Part shown: positions 37,368-44,740 of the stretch, piece after piece
How the letters are laid out: each line of letters begins with the position of its first letter
How positions within the stretch are numbered: position 1 is the stretch's first letter
Assembly (NCBI GenBank): GCA_007753675.1
Contig: CP036432.1
Span: 1,896,394 to 1,960,393, forward strand
DNA length: 64,000 bases
Origin: Stieleria magnilauensis
Lineage (GTDB): Bacteria > Planctomycetota > Planctomycetia > Pirellulales > Pirellulaceae
Direction: 5' to 3'
Program-made: the position numbers and the translations under genes
Notes under the pieces: model-generated
Told to the model about the DNA's origin: nothing
What the model saw: only the letters and a program-made list of their open reading frames with translations
Database searches by the model: none

Positions 37368-38499
37368 TGATCAGCCTCGCCATGTCGACTCCGGCGTTGC
37401 AACCGCCTTGATAGTAGTCCATTTCCGAGTGGCGAAGTTTGACGATCGAGGCACAGTCGCGCGAGCGAACCGGCAATCGCGTGCCGTCGACACGATTCGC
37501 AAAGATGGTCGGCCCGCTGTAACCCAGTGCCGTGTCGCGGCGAATTCTCTCCAACAACCAATAGCGTTTCAACACCACGTCGCGTCGGTTGTAGAGCAAC
37601 ACGAGTTCGTCCATGTTCTTGGTCGCAGAACCATGGTAACCGTTGTCGCCAAGCCATTTCGACTCGATCGCGGGGGCCACCAAACCGACGCGAACGTTGG
37701 CACCGGTCAACGGAGGCTCGGGCAATTGTCGCCCTGAAAGTGCGCCCCCGGCCAACGCATGCAGTGCGCCGGTGGTCACGCGTGCTCCGAAACTGTATCC
37801 GATCATCGCCATCGGCACCGAAGCCTGGACATGGTGACGCAGAAACGAAGCCAGGTACAACCCTTGTGCGTCACAGCGATCTGCCTTGAGTCGAAAATCC
37901 TTGACACCGATCATTTCCTTTTCGCTCGGCCAACTGTAGATCATCCAATCGATCGGACCGCGGGCCCCACGCATCCGAATCCGATTTCGAATCATCGACG
38001 ATCGGTTGACGACTTCGCACACCGGCATACGGTTGCCGTGGACATAGAACACGACGGGGCGTTCGGGCGAAACGGATGCCAGGTAGTCATGCTGATTGAT
38101 CTCACAGACCGTTCCGCCATCGATGCGCCACATCCGAAAGGGAATCTCGACCAGCGAGGCGCGACAGCAATCCGCGGTGAGGTGACGGGTCGAGACGAGA
38201 AAGACGCGATCGTCATCACAAACGCAACAATCACTGGCGGCGAGAAAGTCGGCCACCGCCGCTTCATCACTATCACAGTTCGCGGCGATCGCGGCGAAAG
38301 TTTCCGGTTCGTTCGCCTCGACACCGTTCGGCTGGGACAGGTCGACCGAGGCCTCGACGACATCGACAATCACTTCGTGGTCGGTTGCCGCGGCATGATC
38401 GCCCATGCACGCAACGGGCAGTGCAATGGGCAGTGCAATGGGCAGTGCAACGCACACGAGCGACACGAAGATTCGGATTGACGGGAACATCCGCATCAT
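37342..38499 (-). CDS. Secreted alpha/beta hydrolase
   Basis: A 385-residue protein starting at the ATG pair at 38499. The signal core contains a repeated ALPIALPIALPVA stretch. The body has an alpha/beta-hydrolase core: PVVFYVHGNRMP (oxyanion region) and the nucleophile elbow MIGYSFGARVTTGAL (G-x-S-x-G). It is rich in cysteines before the core (ASDCCVCDDDR), suggesting disulfides. It resembles DUF900-type hydrolases. Substrate unknown. The longer frame to 38595 has no better start. It is the first gene of a pair with the aminotransferase. Confidence 0.75.
   Translation of the reverse strand: MMRMFPSIRIFVSLVCVALPIALPIALPVACMGDHAAATDHEVIVDVVEASVDLSQPNGVEANEPETFAAIAANCDSDEAAVADFLAASDCCVCDDDRVFLVSTRHLTADCCRASLVEIPFRMWRIDGGTVCEINQHDYLASVSPERPVVFYVHGNRMPVCEVVNRSSMIRNRIRMRGARGPIDWMIYSWPSEKEMIGVKDFRLKADRCDAQGLYLASFLRHHVQASVPMAMIGYSFGARVTTGALHALAGGALSGRQLPEPPLTGANVRVGLVAPAIESKWLGDNGYHGSATKNMDELVLLYNRRDVVLKRYWLLERIRRDTALGYSGPTIFANRVDGTRLPVRSRDCASIVKLRHSEMDYYQGGCNAGVDMARLINGIRRISF
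38413..38452 (-). repeat. 12-bp tandem repeat in a signal peptide
   Basis: Three copies of gggcagtgcaat (with small changes) encode repeated Ala-Leu-Pro-Ile in the signal core of the hydrolase. Copy change would alter signal length in frame. Confidence 0.8.
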
Positions 38500-38677
38500 A
38501 TGGCTTGAGGTGGGATCAAAGGCGGGTGGGTGAGAACTAGCGTCTGACTGGACGCAACAAATTGTTGCTGAAAAAAAACGATGTTGCGTTTGCACATCAT
38601 TCAGAGCGTCCTAGTTTTGTGTGGTTCTCGATCCGAGACCAACGAATACGCTCCCTGTGCATATCGCGGAATCTCCA

Positions 38678-39199
38678 ATGAACAATCGTATTATTCTAGT
38701 CGCAATGACTGTCGCTGTCGTAACGACGACTTCGGGCTGCACCCCGTTCCGAAACTTCTTTTTCGGTCGCGGAGCCAAATGCGGTTTGTGCACGCGATTG
38801 GCCACCCCGCTGCGGCGGCAAGCCCCCCTGGCAGCGGACCAGCCGACCTGCAACCAGCCCCTGGCGGCCCAACCCCGATATGCCCCGCCGGCGGCCGGCT
38901 ATGGATGCAACCCCGATCCCTGCGCCACCGGCTATGCCCCGGCGGCCCGCGCGATGAGCGCCTACCCGGCCGATCCGTACTGCTGCACCCCCGCCAACGG
39001 CGTGGCCCAGGGTGGAATCGTCAACGGCCAGGGCTACATTCAACCGTATAGCGGCGTTTGGCAACCCGCACCGACCGATGCCCAAGGCTATCGGGCGAAC
39101 TACTACGGGTACCCCGACGTCGGCTACCGAGTCGACGCTGATGGCGACCGAATCATCTATGAAGAACCGTTGCCGCCCGGTGCCCGAGCGGTCAACTGA
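38678..39199 (+). CDS. Small Cys/Pro/Tyr-rich lipoprotein
   Basis: A 173-residue protein from ATG 38678 with a lipoprotein signal ending TTTSGC (C21). The mature part is rich in Pro, Ala, Tyr, Gly and Cys, with several short motifs of the type GYGCNPDPCATGYAP, NPDP and YCCTP. There are about eight cysteines after the lipidated one, so a disulfide-rich fold is likely. No family recognised. It is divergent from the hydrolase and followed by a strong hairpin. Probably membrane anchored in the periplasm or on the outer membrane. Confidence 0.75.
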   Translation: MNNRIILVAMTVAVVTTTSGCTPFRNFFFGRGAKCGLCTRLATPLRRQAPLAADQPTCNQPLAAQPRYAPPAAGYGCNPDPCATGYAPAARAMSAYPADPYCCTPANGVAQGGIVNGQGYIQPYSGVWQPAPTDAQGYRANYYGYPDVGYRVDADGDRIIYEEPLPPGARAVN

Positions 39200-39216
39200 T
39201 CCGGCATTCCCTATCG

Positions 39217-39273
39217 CACGAGACGCAAGCGGGTGAGACAGGCACGGGGAGACTCACTCGTTTGCGTTTCGTG
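39217..39273. terminator. Strong 21-bp stem hairpin
   Basis: Two 21-base arms (39217-39237 and 39253-39273) are complementary at 18 of 21 positions with a 15-nt loop. It starts 18 bp after the lipoprotein stop. The arms read cacgagacgcaagcgggtga and tcactcgtttgcgtttcgtg. Likely a terminator or dispersed palindromic repeat; no T-run follows. Confidence 0.6.
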
Positions 39274-39371
39274 CTTTCCATCGTTCAGACTACTCTAGGT
39301 AGGTTGCTGGGTGTCGTTCGGTCTCATCAGCCGACTCCCATTTCAACCCGCTGCTGCCCTCAGGAACCTCC

Positions 39372-40349
39372 ATGCGATTTAACGATTCGATCCGTCGACG
39401 ACATTGGATGAAACGCACGGCGCTGTGGGGCGCCGCGGCAGTCGGTTCGATCGATTCCCTTGTTTCATCGCCGGCCTACGCCCAATCACTGGTTTACGAA
39501 GAACAGCCGGTGACGCACTGGCGGATCGGTCTGGTCTTGACCACACCGGTGACCTGCACCAACGTCCTGGCCACCTTTCCCGTGCCCACCGACTGGCCCG
39601 AACAAACCGTCACGGTGCGGAATCAGAACATCGCCCCCCAAGTCACGCGTTGGGAAATCCGCGAGTTGGGAGGAGGAACAAAACAGGTCGTCTTGCAAAT
39701 GGCGCGTGTCGCTGCCGGATCAACCGCCGAATTCACCATCGATGTCGACATTCAGCGGTCGCGAATCCTGCCCCCGGATGACACGTCGACGCTCGTGATT
39801 CCCAAACGACCACCACGCGACGTCAAACTCTACACCGGCAACAGTCCCTTCATCGATGCCTCGCACCGTTCGATCCGCGAAGCGTCCAAAGAAGTCGCGG
39901 AGATGGAAGCGGACAATGACTGGCGGCGCGTGGAATTAATCTATGACTACGTTCGCGACAAAGTGCAGTACGTCGAAGGCGATTTGAAAAACGCATCACA
40001 GGCCCTGCAGGAAGGCAAGGGTGATTGCGAAGAGATGACCAGTCTGTTTGTCGCGATCTGCCGCAACCTAAAAATACCCGCCCGCGTCGTCTGGATTCCC
40101 GATCACTGCTATCCCGAATTCTATCTGGAAGACGCCGACGGCAACGGACACTGGTATCCCTGTCAGGCTGCCGGTACCCGCCAGTTCGGACGCATGGACG
40201 AAACCCGTCCCGTGCTGCAAAAAGGCGACCGATTCAAAGTCCCCGAAAAGAAGACGCCGGTGCGTTACGTTTCGGAATTCTTTCGCTGTGACCGCAAGGG
40301 ACGCGGAACGCCCAATCCGACCTTCATCCGAGAACGCTTGGACGCCTGA
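39372..40349 (+). CDS. Exported transglutaminase-like (cysteine protease fold) protein
   Basis: A 325-residue protein with an Arg-rich leader and signal (RRRHWMKRTALWGAAAVGS ... SSPAYAQ), possibly Tat type. Residues about 185-280 form a transglutaminase-like core: LIYDYVRDKVQYVEGD, catalytic C219 in EGKGDCEEMTSLFVAICRNL, then the His in WIPDHCYPEFYLEDADGNGH and the Asp after it. The N-terminal part (QPVTHWRIGLVLTTPVTCTN) is beta-rich without assignment. The triad appears intact, so it may act as a protease or transamidase in the periplasm. It is a single gene. Confidence 0.85.
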   Translation: MRFNDSIRRRHWMKRTALWGAAAVGSIDSLVSSPAYAQSLVYEEQPVTHWRIGLVLTTPVTCTNVLATFPVPTDWPEQTVTVRNQNIAPQVTRWEIRELGGGTKQVVLQMARVAAGSTAEFTIDVDIQRSRILPPDDTSTLVIPKRPPRDVKLYTGNSPFIDASHRSIREASKEVAEMEADNDWRRVELIYDYVRDKVQYVEGDLKNASQALQEGKGDCEEMTSLFVAICRNLKIPARVVWIPDHCYPEFYLEDADGNGHWYPCQAAGTRQFGRMDETRPVLQKGDRFKVPEKKTPVRYVSEFFRCDRKGRGTPNPTFIRERLDA

Positions 40350-40391
40350 GCCGTGAGTACGGCACGGGCATGAGTGTTGGTGTGCAGGCTT

Positions 40392-40570
40392 CAGCCGCCC
40401 ACGGTCGCTGCGTCGCAGCGATGTTTCCTCAGGTGAGGGCCCGTAGGCTCGCGCCAAACGGCTGACAATCGTTTGACATCAGCCGGTTCGCGCCAGCGTC
40501 CGGGCCTCCCCGTTGGTCTTCACGTAGCGGTATTGGGCTGCAGCCGCCCACCGTCGCTGCGTCGCAGCGA
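40392..40570. repeat. 30-bp direct repeat pair with internal palindrome
   Basis: cagccgcccacggtcgctgc plus gtcgcagcga occurs at 40392-40421 and 40541-40570 with one mismatch. Each copy contains the palindrome tcgctgcgtcgcagcga. The pair frames a third repeat (40437-40490) and lies directly before the left end of the insertion sequence. Confidence 0.85.
40437..40490 (+). repeat. Dispersed hairpin repeat, copy 1
   Basis: gcccgtaggctcgcgccaaa then acggctga...tcagccggtt, with arms able to form a stem. A copy in reverse orientation is at 59681-59733 and matches it at most positions outside the loop. Confidence 0.8.
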
Positions 40571-40625
40571 CCGGGAATCGCCTAACCCGGATATTGCATC
40601 CGCTTATTCGACTGCCCCTATAGCG

Positions 40626-40692
40626 CGAAAGCCTTAGTTCGTGTATCTATTGGAGTTACGACACTTCATAGACCACAAAACCAAGGCTTTCG
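40626..40692 (+). promoter_or_regulatory. Start-region hairpin of the IS transposase
   Basis: CGAAAGCCTT (40626-40635) and AAGGCTTTCG (40683-40692) form a perfect 10-bp stem with the second arm ending three bases before the transposase ATG at 40696. It could cover the ribosome site and limit translation from transcripts entering from outside. Confidence 0.6.
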
Positions 40693-40695
40693 GCA

Positions 40696-42153
40696 ATGAC
40701 AAAGCGTAAACGAAATCGTCCCGCATTGAAACGCCTCAGAAGGCAGGCCGTTGAGGTAGATTTCGACGGCGGATCGCTCACTTCCGATGGGGGCCTCGTC
40801 CTGCTTCGCGAAGTCGACAAAAAGCTCAATTTGATCAAGCGGATCGACCAAGCGATTCACGACCCGCGTGATCCGATTCACACCGTTCATTCTCAAGCGG
40901 AAATCCTTATCAGTCGAATCTTTGCGATCGCGGCCGGATACGAAGACGCAAACGATCAACAGCAGCTTCGCGATGATGCCGCCTTTCAAGTCGCCGCCGG
41001 ACGGCCCCCTCGAATCAATGACAGGTCGGATGACGATTGGGATCCCACTCTGGCGAGCCCCTCGACTCATTCCCGATTTGAAAACCGAATCACCAAAAAA
41101 GAACTCTTCGAACTCAGCAAGATCCTCGTCGACATTTTTCTTGACAGCTTCGACACCCCGCCTGATGAAATCACACTCGATCTAGACGCAACGGACGACA
41201 AGGTACACGGCGATCAAGATAAAAAGGCTTTCAATGCCTACTACGACAGCTATTGCTTCCAACCTCTGTACGTGTTTTGCGGCGACCAACTTCTCGTCTC
41301 GTATCTTCGTCCAGCCAACCTCGGTGATGGCCATCACGCACGCGGAATCACAAAATTGCTTGTTGCAAGGATCCGCCAACGATGGCCTCGGGTCAAAATC
41401 ACCCTTCGTGGTGACGGAGGTTTTGCGATCGAACGCCTCATGCGCTGGTGCGACAAAAACGATGTCCACTACGTCTTTGGTTTGCCCAAGAATAAGGTTT
41501 TGGTCAAGCAAATTGCCTGCGAAATGACTCGCGCAAGAGTCGAGAGATTCCACCGTGGTGGCAAACAAGCCTTTTACAAGTGGTTTCGCTATCGCACCGG
41601 CAGGACGTGGGACCGCCATCGCTGGGTGGTCGGCAAAGCAGAGTATACCGCCAAAGGCCCCAATCCTCGCTTCGTCGTAACAAACTGTTTCTCAAGTGAC
41701 GACATTGTCGACACGACCTACCATCGACCGATGGTCGATGGCAAAAGGCAGCCGCTACAAGTTAAGACTCCAGGGACATGGTGCTCTGTCGCTTATGACC
41801 CGGAGAAGTTTTATCGAGAGCACTACTGCATGCGTGGCGAGATGGAGAATCGGATCAAAGAGCAACAGCTTTGTCTGTTCGCTGATCGCACCAGTTGCAC
41901 CCGTTTTATTGCCAATCAGTTCCGCGTGATGCTTTCATCATTTGCTTACGTTCTACTCGATGGGTTGCGTCGCCTGGGCCTGAGTGGAACGAAACAGAGT
42001 CGTCTACGTGTGGACACGATTCGATTGCGACTGTTGAAAATAGCAGCCCGAGTTCGAGTGACTTGTCGTCGGGTGGTATTTCATCTTTGCAGCCATTGCC
42101 CCTGGGAACCGCTGTTCAATCAGGTGCTGGCACGTCTGTGCCGTAGCGATTAG
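40696..42153 (+). CDS. IS1380-family transposase (DDE)
   Basis: A 485-residue transposase, usual length for the family. Signatures: VEVDFDGGSLTSDGGLVLLREVD at the N-terminus, EITLDLDATDDKVHGDQDKK (first catalytic Asp region), VKITLRGDGGFAIERLMRWC (second Asp) and REHYCMRGEMENRIKEQQL (catalytic Glu, E-N-R-I-K-E motif). It lies wholly inside the insertion sequence. The frame is complete with no stop or shift. It acts in the cytoplasm on the 19-bp ends by cut-and-paste. Confidence 0.97.
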   Translation: MTKRKRNRPALKRLRRQAVEVDFDGGSLTSDGGLVLLREVDKKLNLIKRIDQAIHDPRDPIHTVHSQAEILISRIFAIAAGYEDANDQQQLRDDAAFQVAAGRPPRINDRSDDDWDPTLASPSTHSRFENRITKKELFELSKILVDIFLDSFDTPPDEITLDLDATDDKVHGDQDKKAFNAYYDSYCFQPLYVFCGDQLLVSYLRPANLGDGHHARGITKLLVARIRQRWPRVKITLRGDGGFAIERLMRWCDKNDVHYVFGLPKNKVLVKQIACEMTRARVERFHRGGKQAFYKWFRYRTGRTWDRHRWVVGKAEYTAKGPNPRFVVTNCFSSDDIVDTTYHRPMVDGKRQPLQVKTPGTWCSVAYDPEKFYREHYCMRGEMENRIKEQQLCLFADRTSCTRFIANQFRVMLSSFAYVLLDGLRRLGLSGTKQSRLRVDTIRLRLLKIAARVRVTCRRVVFHLCSHCPWEPLFNQVLARLCRSD

Positions 42154-42385
42154 CCACTCCCATCGCATCGTGTGGCACCGCGCAGCGACTTCCGGTCGTC
42201 TGGGGGTAGGGGGCCCTCTGCCCGCAGCGAATCGATTGCAGCAAAAACCGGCTATCGTGGACAGCCTCGCCGTAACTCAGTCTAAAATCAGAGTCAACCA
42301 GTCAGCGGATGCAATATCCGGGCTAAAGGCTAGACACCAACGGTTGCTGAATGCGTTCTGCTGTTACCTTGGCGGCAGACGATCG

Positions 42386-42402
42386 GCGTGCACAACATGC
42401 CC
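42386..42402. repeat. Degraded GGCATGC-type palindrome
   Basis: gcgtgcacaacatgccc is an imperfect copy of the unit at 33246 and 46742. It again lies at the meeting point of convergent genes (IS side and DUF1080-PhoD gene). Confidence 0.5.
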
Positions 42403-44549
42403 TACTCGGTTTTGACGGGAAACGCGAACTCGCTGACGGCTTCTCCGTCGACCTTGTGATGACGGAGCGTCAATCGCGGCTCGTCTTCTTCACCGGCGTA
42501 TTTCAATTCACCGGACAAAAATCCGCCGGCGACGCGTAGGAAGCGGTGTTGGGGGCGTTCGTCGCCCGGTTTCCAACCCAATTCATGTTCCTCGCTGCCC
42601 GGTCCACAGCCGAACTCCCAGAGGTCGGCTTCGGAATCGAACGATGCGTATTGCCAATGTCGGTCGCCGCACAAGACGATCACATTGTCGATCGTCGCCA
42701 GTTTGGCGCGAATTTCGTCGCCTTCATGGGCGAAGATCTCGTTGGCGTGATTGTCTTTCTTGTTGTCTCTGTCAGGGCCGACGACCGGCGTGGGGCTACA
42801 GATCACTTTGAATGTCGCAGTCGATTCATCGAGCGTCTTGAACAACCAAGCCTTCTGTTCGTTGCCCAAAATGGTCTTCTCCGGTCCATCCGGCATCGAG
42901 TTGGGGCTGCGGTAGTCGCGTCCCTCCAAGAACCAGACTTCCAGATCACGCCCCCAGCGAACGTTGGTGTAGCGTGGAGTCAACGAAGGGAATTGTTCTT
43001 CGTTGAACAGCTGGACGCCTTGCTCAAAACTGACCGAACCATAGGCTTGCCCGGCCCAACAATCGTTCTTCAGCGTGTCGTGGTCGTCCTTCAAAAAGTA
43101 GCTGGTGGTGTGGCTGTAAAAGTCACGGTTGCTCGGCAAAGCAAAGATCCGCCCCCACTTGAAACGCATCAATTCGATCGTCATCGCCCAGGGATCGGGT
43201 TTGTCGTAGTATTCGATGTCACCGGCGTGGACGACGAAATCCGGTTGCATTTTGGTCATCGTCGGATAGATCTTGTGTCCCTTCATCCCGTCGTCGCGGC
43301 GGATGAAGTCGTGACAAGTCGTGATGCAAAACTTCACGTCCTTTCGCGCGTTTGCTTTCGGTGCGGTTCGGAAGGCGCCACGGACGACCGCGGTTGTTTC
43401 GTCGCGATCGAGTGATTGTGCTTCGATAATCGCAGCGTATTGCGTGTCAGGCTTAAGCCCTTTGAGTTTCCATTGGGCGGTGAAGTCGCTTTCCGGTTTC
43501 GTTGTGATCCACTCGGTGGTTTTCAGCGCGTAGCGTTGCTTGCCCGGAAAGTACATCAGACGGACGCGGCCAGGCGCCCCAGGACATGCCCCCAGCATTT
43601 CGGACAATTCGGCGCCCTCGGGCAGTTGGACACGGAGCAATTTTTCGGCATCGGTTTCGTTGGCAAGTTTTCTAGCGTCGTTCCTGGAGACCGACACGAA
43701 CGCTTTGCCGTCGGCGACGAAATCGGGCCGCGCGGTGGTGCGAGTCCAAATCACGATCGAATCTTGATCCGCCCAGCTGTTCCGCATCGCATTGCCGAGG
43801 AACGGTGCCGTCGCGATCGGCGTTTCGAGATCCGCGGGAGCGACGTCGATCGCGGTGAACTGAAACTTTCGATAGACCGCTTTTCCGCCGTGGTCGGTCA
43901 ACATGATTCGATCGCCGGGCTTGGGGCTGCCGAAATCCTGCGAACCATAAAACTTGCTCAGCGCGATCGTCTTGTCCCAGCTCGGGCCGGTCGTCTTGGC
44001 AGAAGCAACGAGTTGGCCATTCAAATAGTGTTCCAGTCGATGGCCGCTGGCGACGACACGGGATTGGTTCCATTGGCCGGCCGGGTGCAGCACCTTCTCG
44101 TGCTCGGGCGCCACCAGATCGTAAATCGAAGCCGTGCTGCCCTTGGCCAGACTGGTCGGTTTGTCGTCGATGATCTGATACTCGATTCCCAAATAATTGT
44201 TGCTGAACAGGTGCTTGCCGAATCGACGTACCCGGTACTTTAGTCCCGTGTTCGTTTTTTCGTCGATCTTCCATTCCCATGACAATTCAAAATTGGGCGG
44301 CAACGGCCCACTGACGAGACTGCCGTTGCCGCCACGTGGCTGGACCAGACGCACCTCCCCATCGGCGAATTCCCAGCTGTCCGTCACCGGTTTTCCGTCA
44401 AGCGTTTCCCAAAATTCCGCAATGGCAAAATCGAGCGTGTTGCTGGATCGTTGATCGTCGGGTCTCGCATCTTCGGCGAAGGCTGCATGGAGACCAACCG
44501 ACGACGCCAAAAAGAGGACCAGGAACGGAAAACGCTTGAATCGAATCAT
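42402..44549 (-). CDS. DUF1080 (3-keto-disaccharide hydrolase-type) / PhoD-like phosphatase fusion
   Basis: A 715-residue secreted protein from ATG 44549 (MIRFKRFPFLVLFLASSVGL). Residues about 35-235 match DUF1080, a laminin-G-like fold (FWETLDGKPVTDSWEFADGE; FELSWEWKIDEKTNTGLKYR). The C-terminal part from about 390 is a PhoD-like metallophosphatase: FCITTCHDFIRRDDG, DFVVHAGDIEYYDKPDP (metal Asp), FLKDDHDTLKND and IVLCGDRHWQYASFD. The middle (about 245-390) contains the PhoD N-terminal domain. The fusion would combine carbohydrate binding or cleavage with phosphodiester hydrolysis. Its location is extracellular or periplasmic. Confidence 0.85.
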   Translation of the reverse strand: MIRFKRFPFLVLFLASSVGLHAAFAEDARPDDQRSSNTLDFAIAEFWETLDGKPVTDSWEFADGEVRLVQPRGGNGSLVSGPLPPNFELSWEWKIDEKTNTGLKYRVRRFGKHLFSNNYLGIEYQIIDDKPTSLAKGSTASIYDLVAPEHEKVLHPAGQWNQSRVVASGHRLEHYLNGQLVASAKTTGPSWDKTIALSKFYGSQDFGSPKPGDRIMLTDHGGKAVYRKFQFTAIDVAPADLETPIATAPFLGNAMRNSWADQDSIVIWTRTTARPDFVADGKAFVSVSRNDARKLANETDAEKLLRVQLPEGAELSEMLGACPGAPGRVRLMYFPGKQRYALKTTEWITTKPESDFTAQWKLKGLKPDTQYAAIIEAQSLDRDETTAVVRGAFRTAPKANARKDVKFCITTCHDFIRRDDGMKGHKIYPTMTKMQPDFVVHAGDIEYYDKPDPWAMTIELMRFKWGRIFALPSNRDFYSHTTSYFLKDDHDTLKNDCWAGQAYGSVSFEQGVQLFNEEQFPSLTPRYTNVRWGRDLEVWFLEGRDYRSPNSMPDGPEKTILGNEQKAWLFKTLDESTATFKVICSPTPVVGPDRDNKKDNHANEIFAHEGDEIRAKLATIDNVIVLCGDRHWQYASFDSEADLWEFGCGPGSEEHELGWKPGDERPQHRFLRVAGGFLSGELKYAGEEDEPRLTLRHHKVDGEAVSEFAFPVKTE

Positions 44550-44740
44550 GAGTGGATGCGTTCGTTGGCAAGGGGAATGGAAGCGCGTCTTGTCTGTAGG
44601 ACTGGCGTGCTGAGCAAGACGCTCGATCACGCGACCTCGCTGGAAGACACGAGGCGGCGGGTGGGGCTATACTCTAATCCATTCCAGCCTCCGGCGTGTT
44701 CCACGCCCCTTCCGATTTCTCTCCCGTTTTGGTGGCCCAC

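Larger units (their letters stand above)
40586..42322 (+). mobile_element. Complete IS1380-family insertion sequence
   Basis: A 1,737-bp element bounded by perfect 19-bp inverted repeats CCCGGATATTGCATCCGCT (40586-40604, and its complement at 42304-42322). The flanks carry a 4-bp direct repeat CTAA (40582-40585 and 42323-42326), the target duplication expected for IS1380. Length, repeats and transposase are all intact, so it may still move. It sits in repeat-rich intergenic DNA after the transglutaminase gene and interrupts no gene. Confidence 0.95.

Noticed and set aside
44645..44673. Promoter AGACAC-17-TATACT before the esterase-sialidase gene
   Set aside because: The -10 is good but the -35 matches poorly; one good hexamer is expected by chance in such a region.
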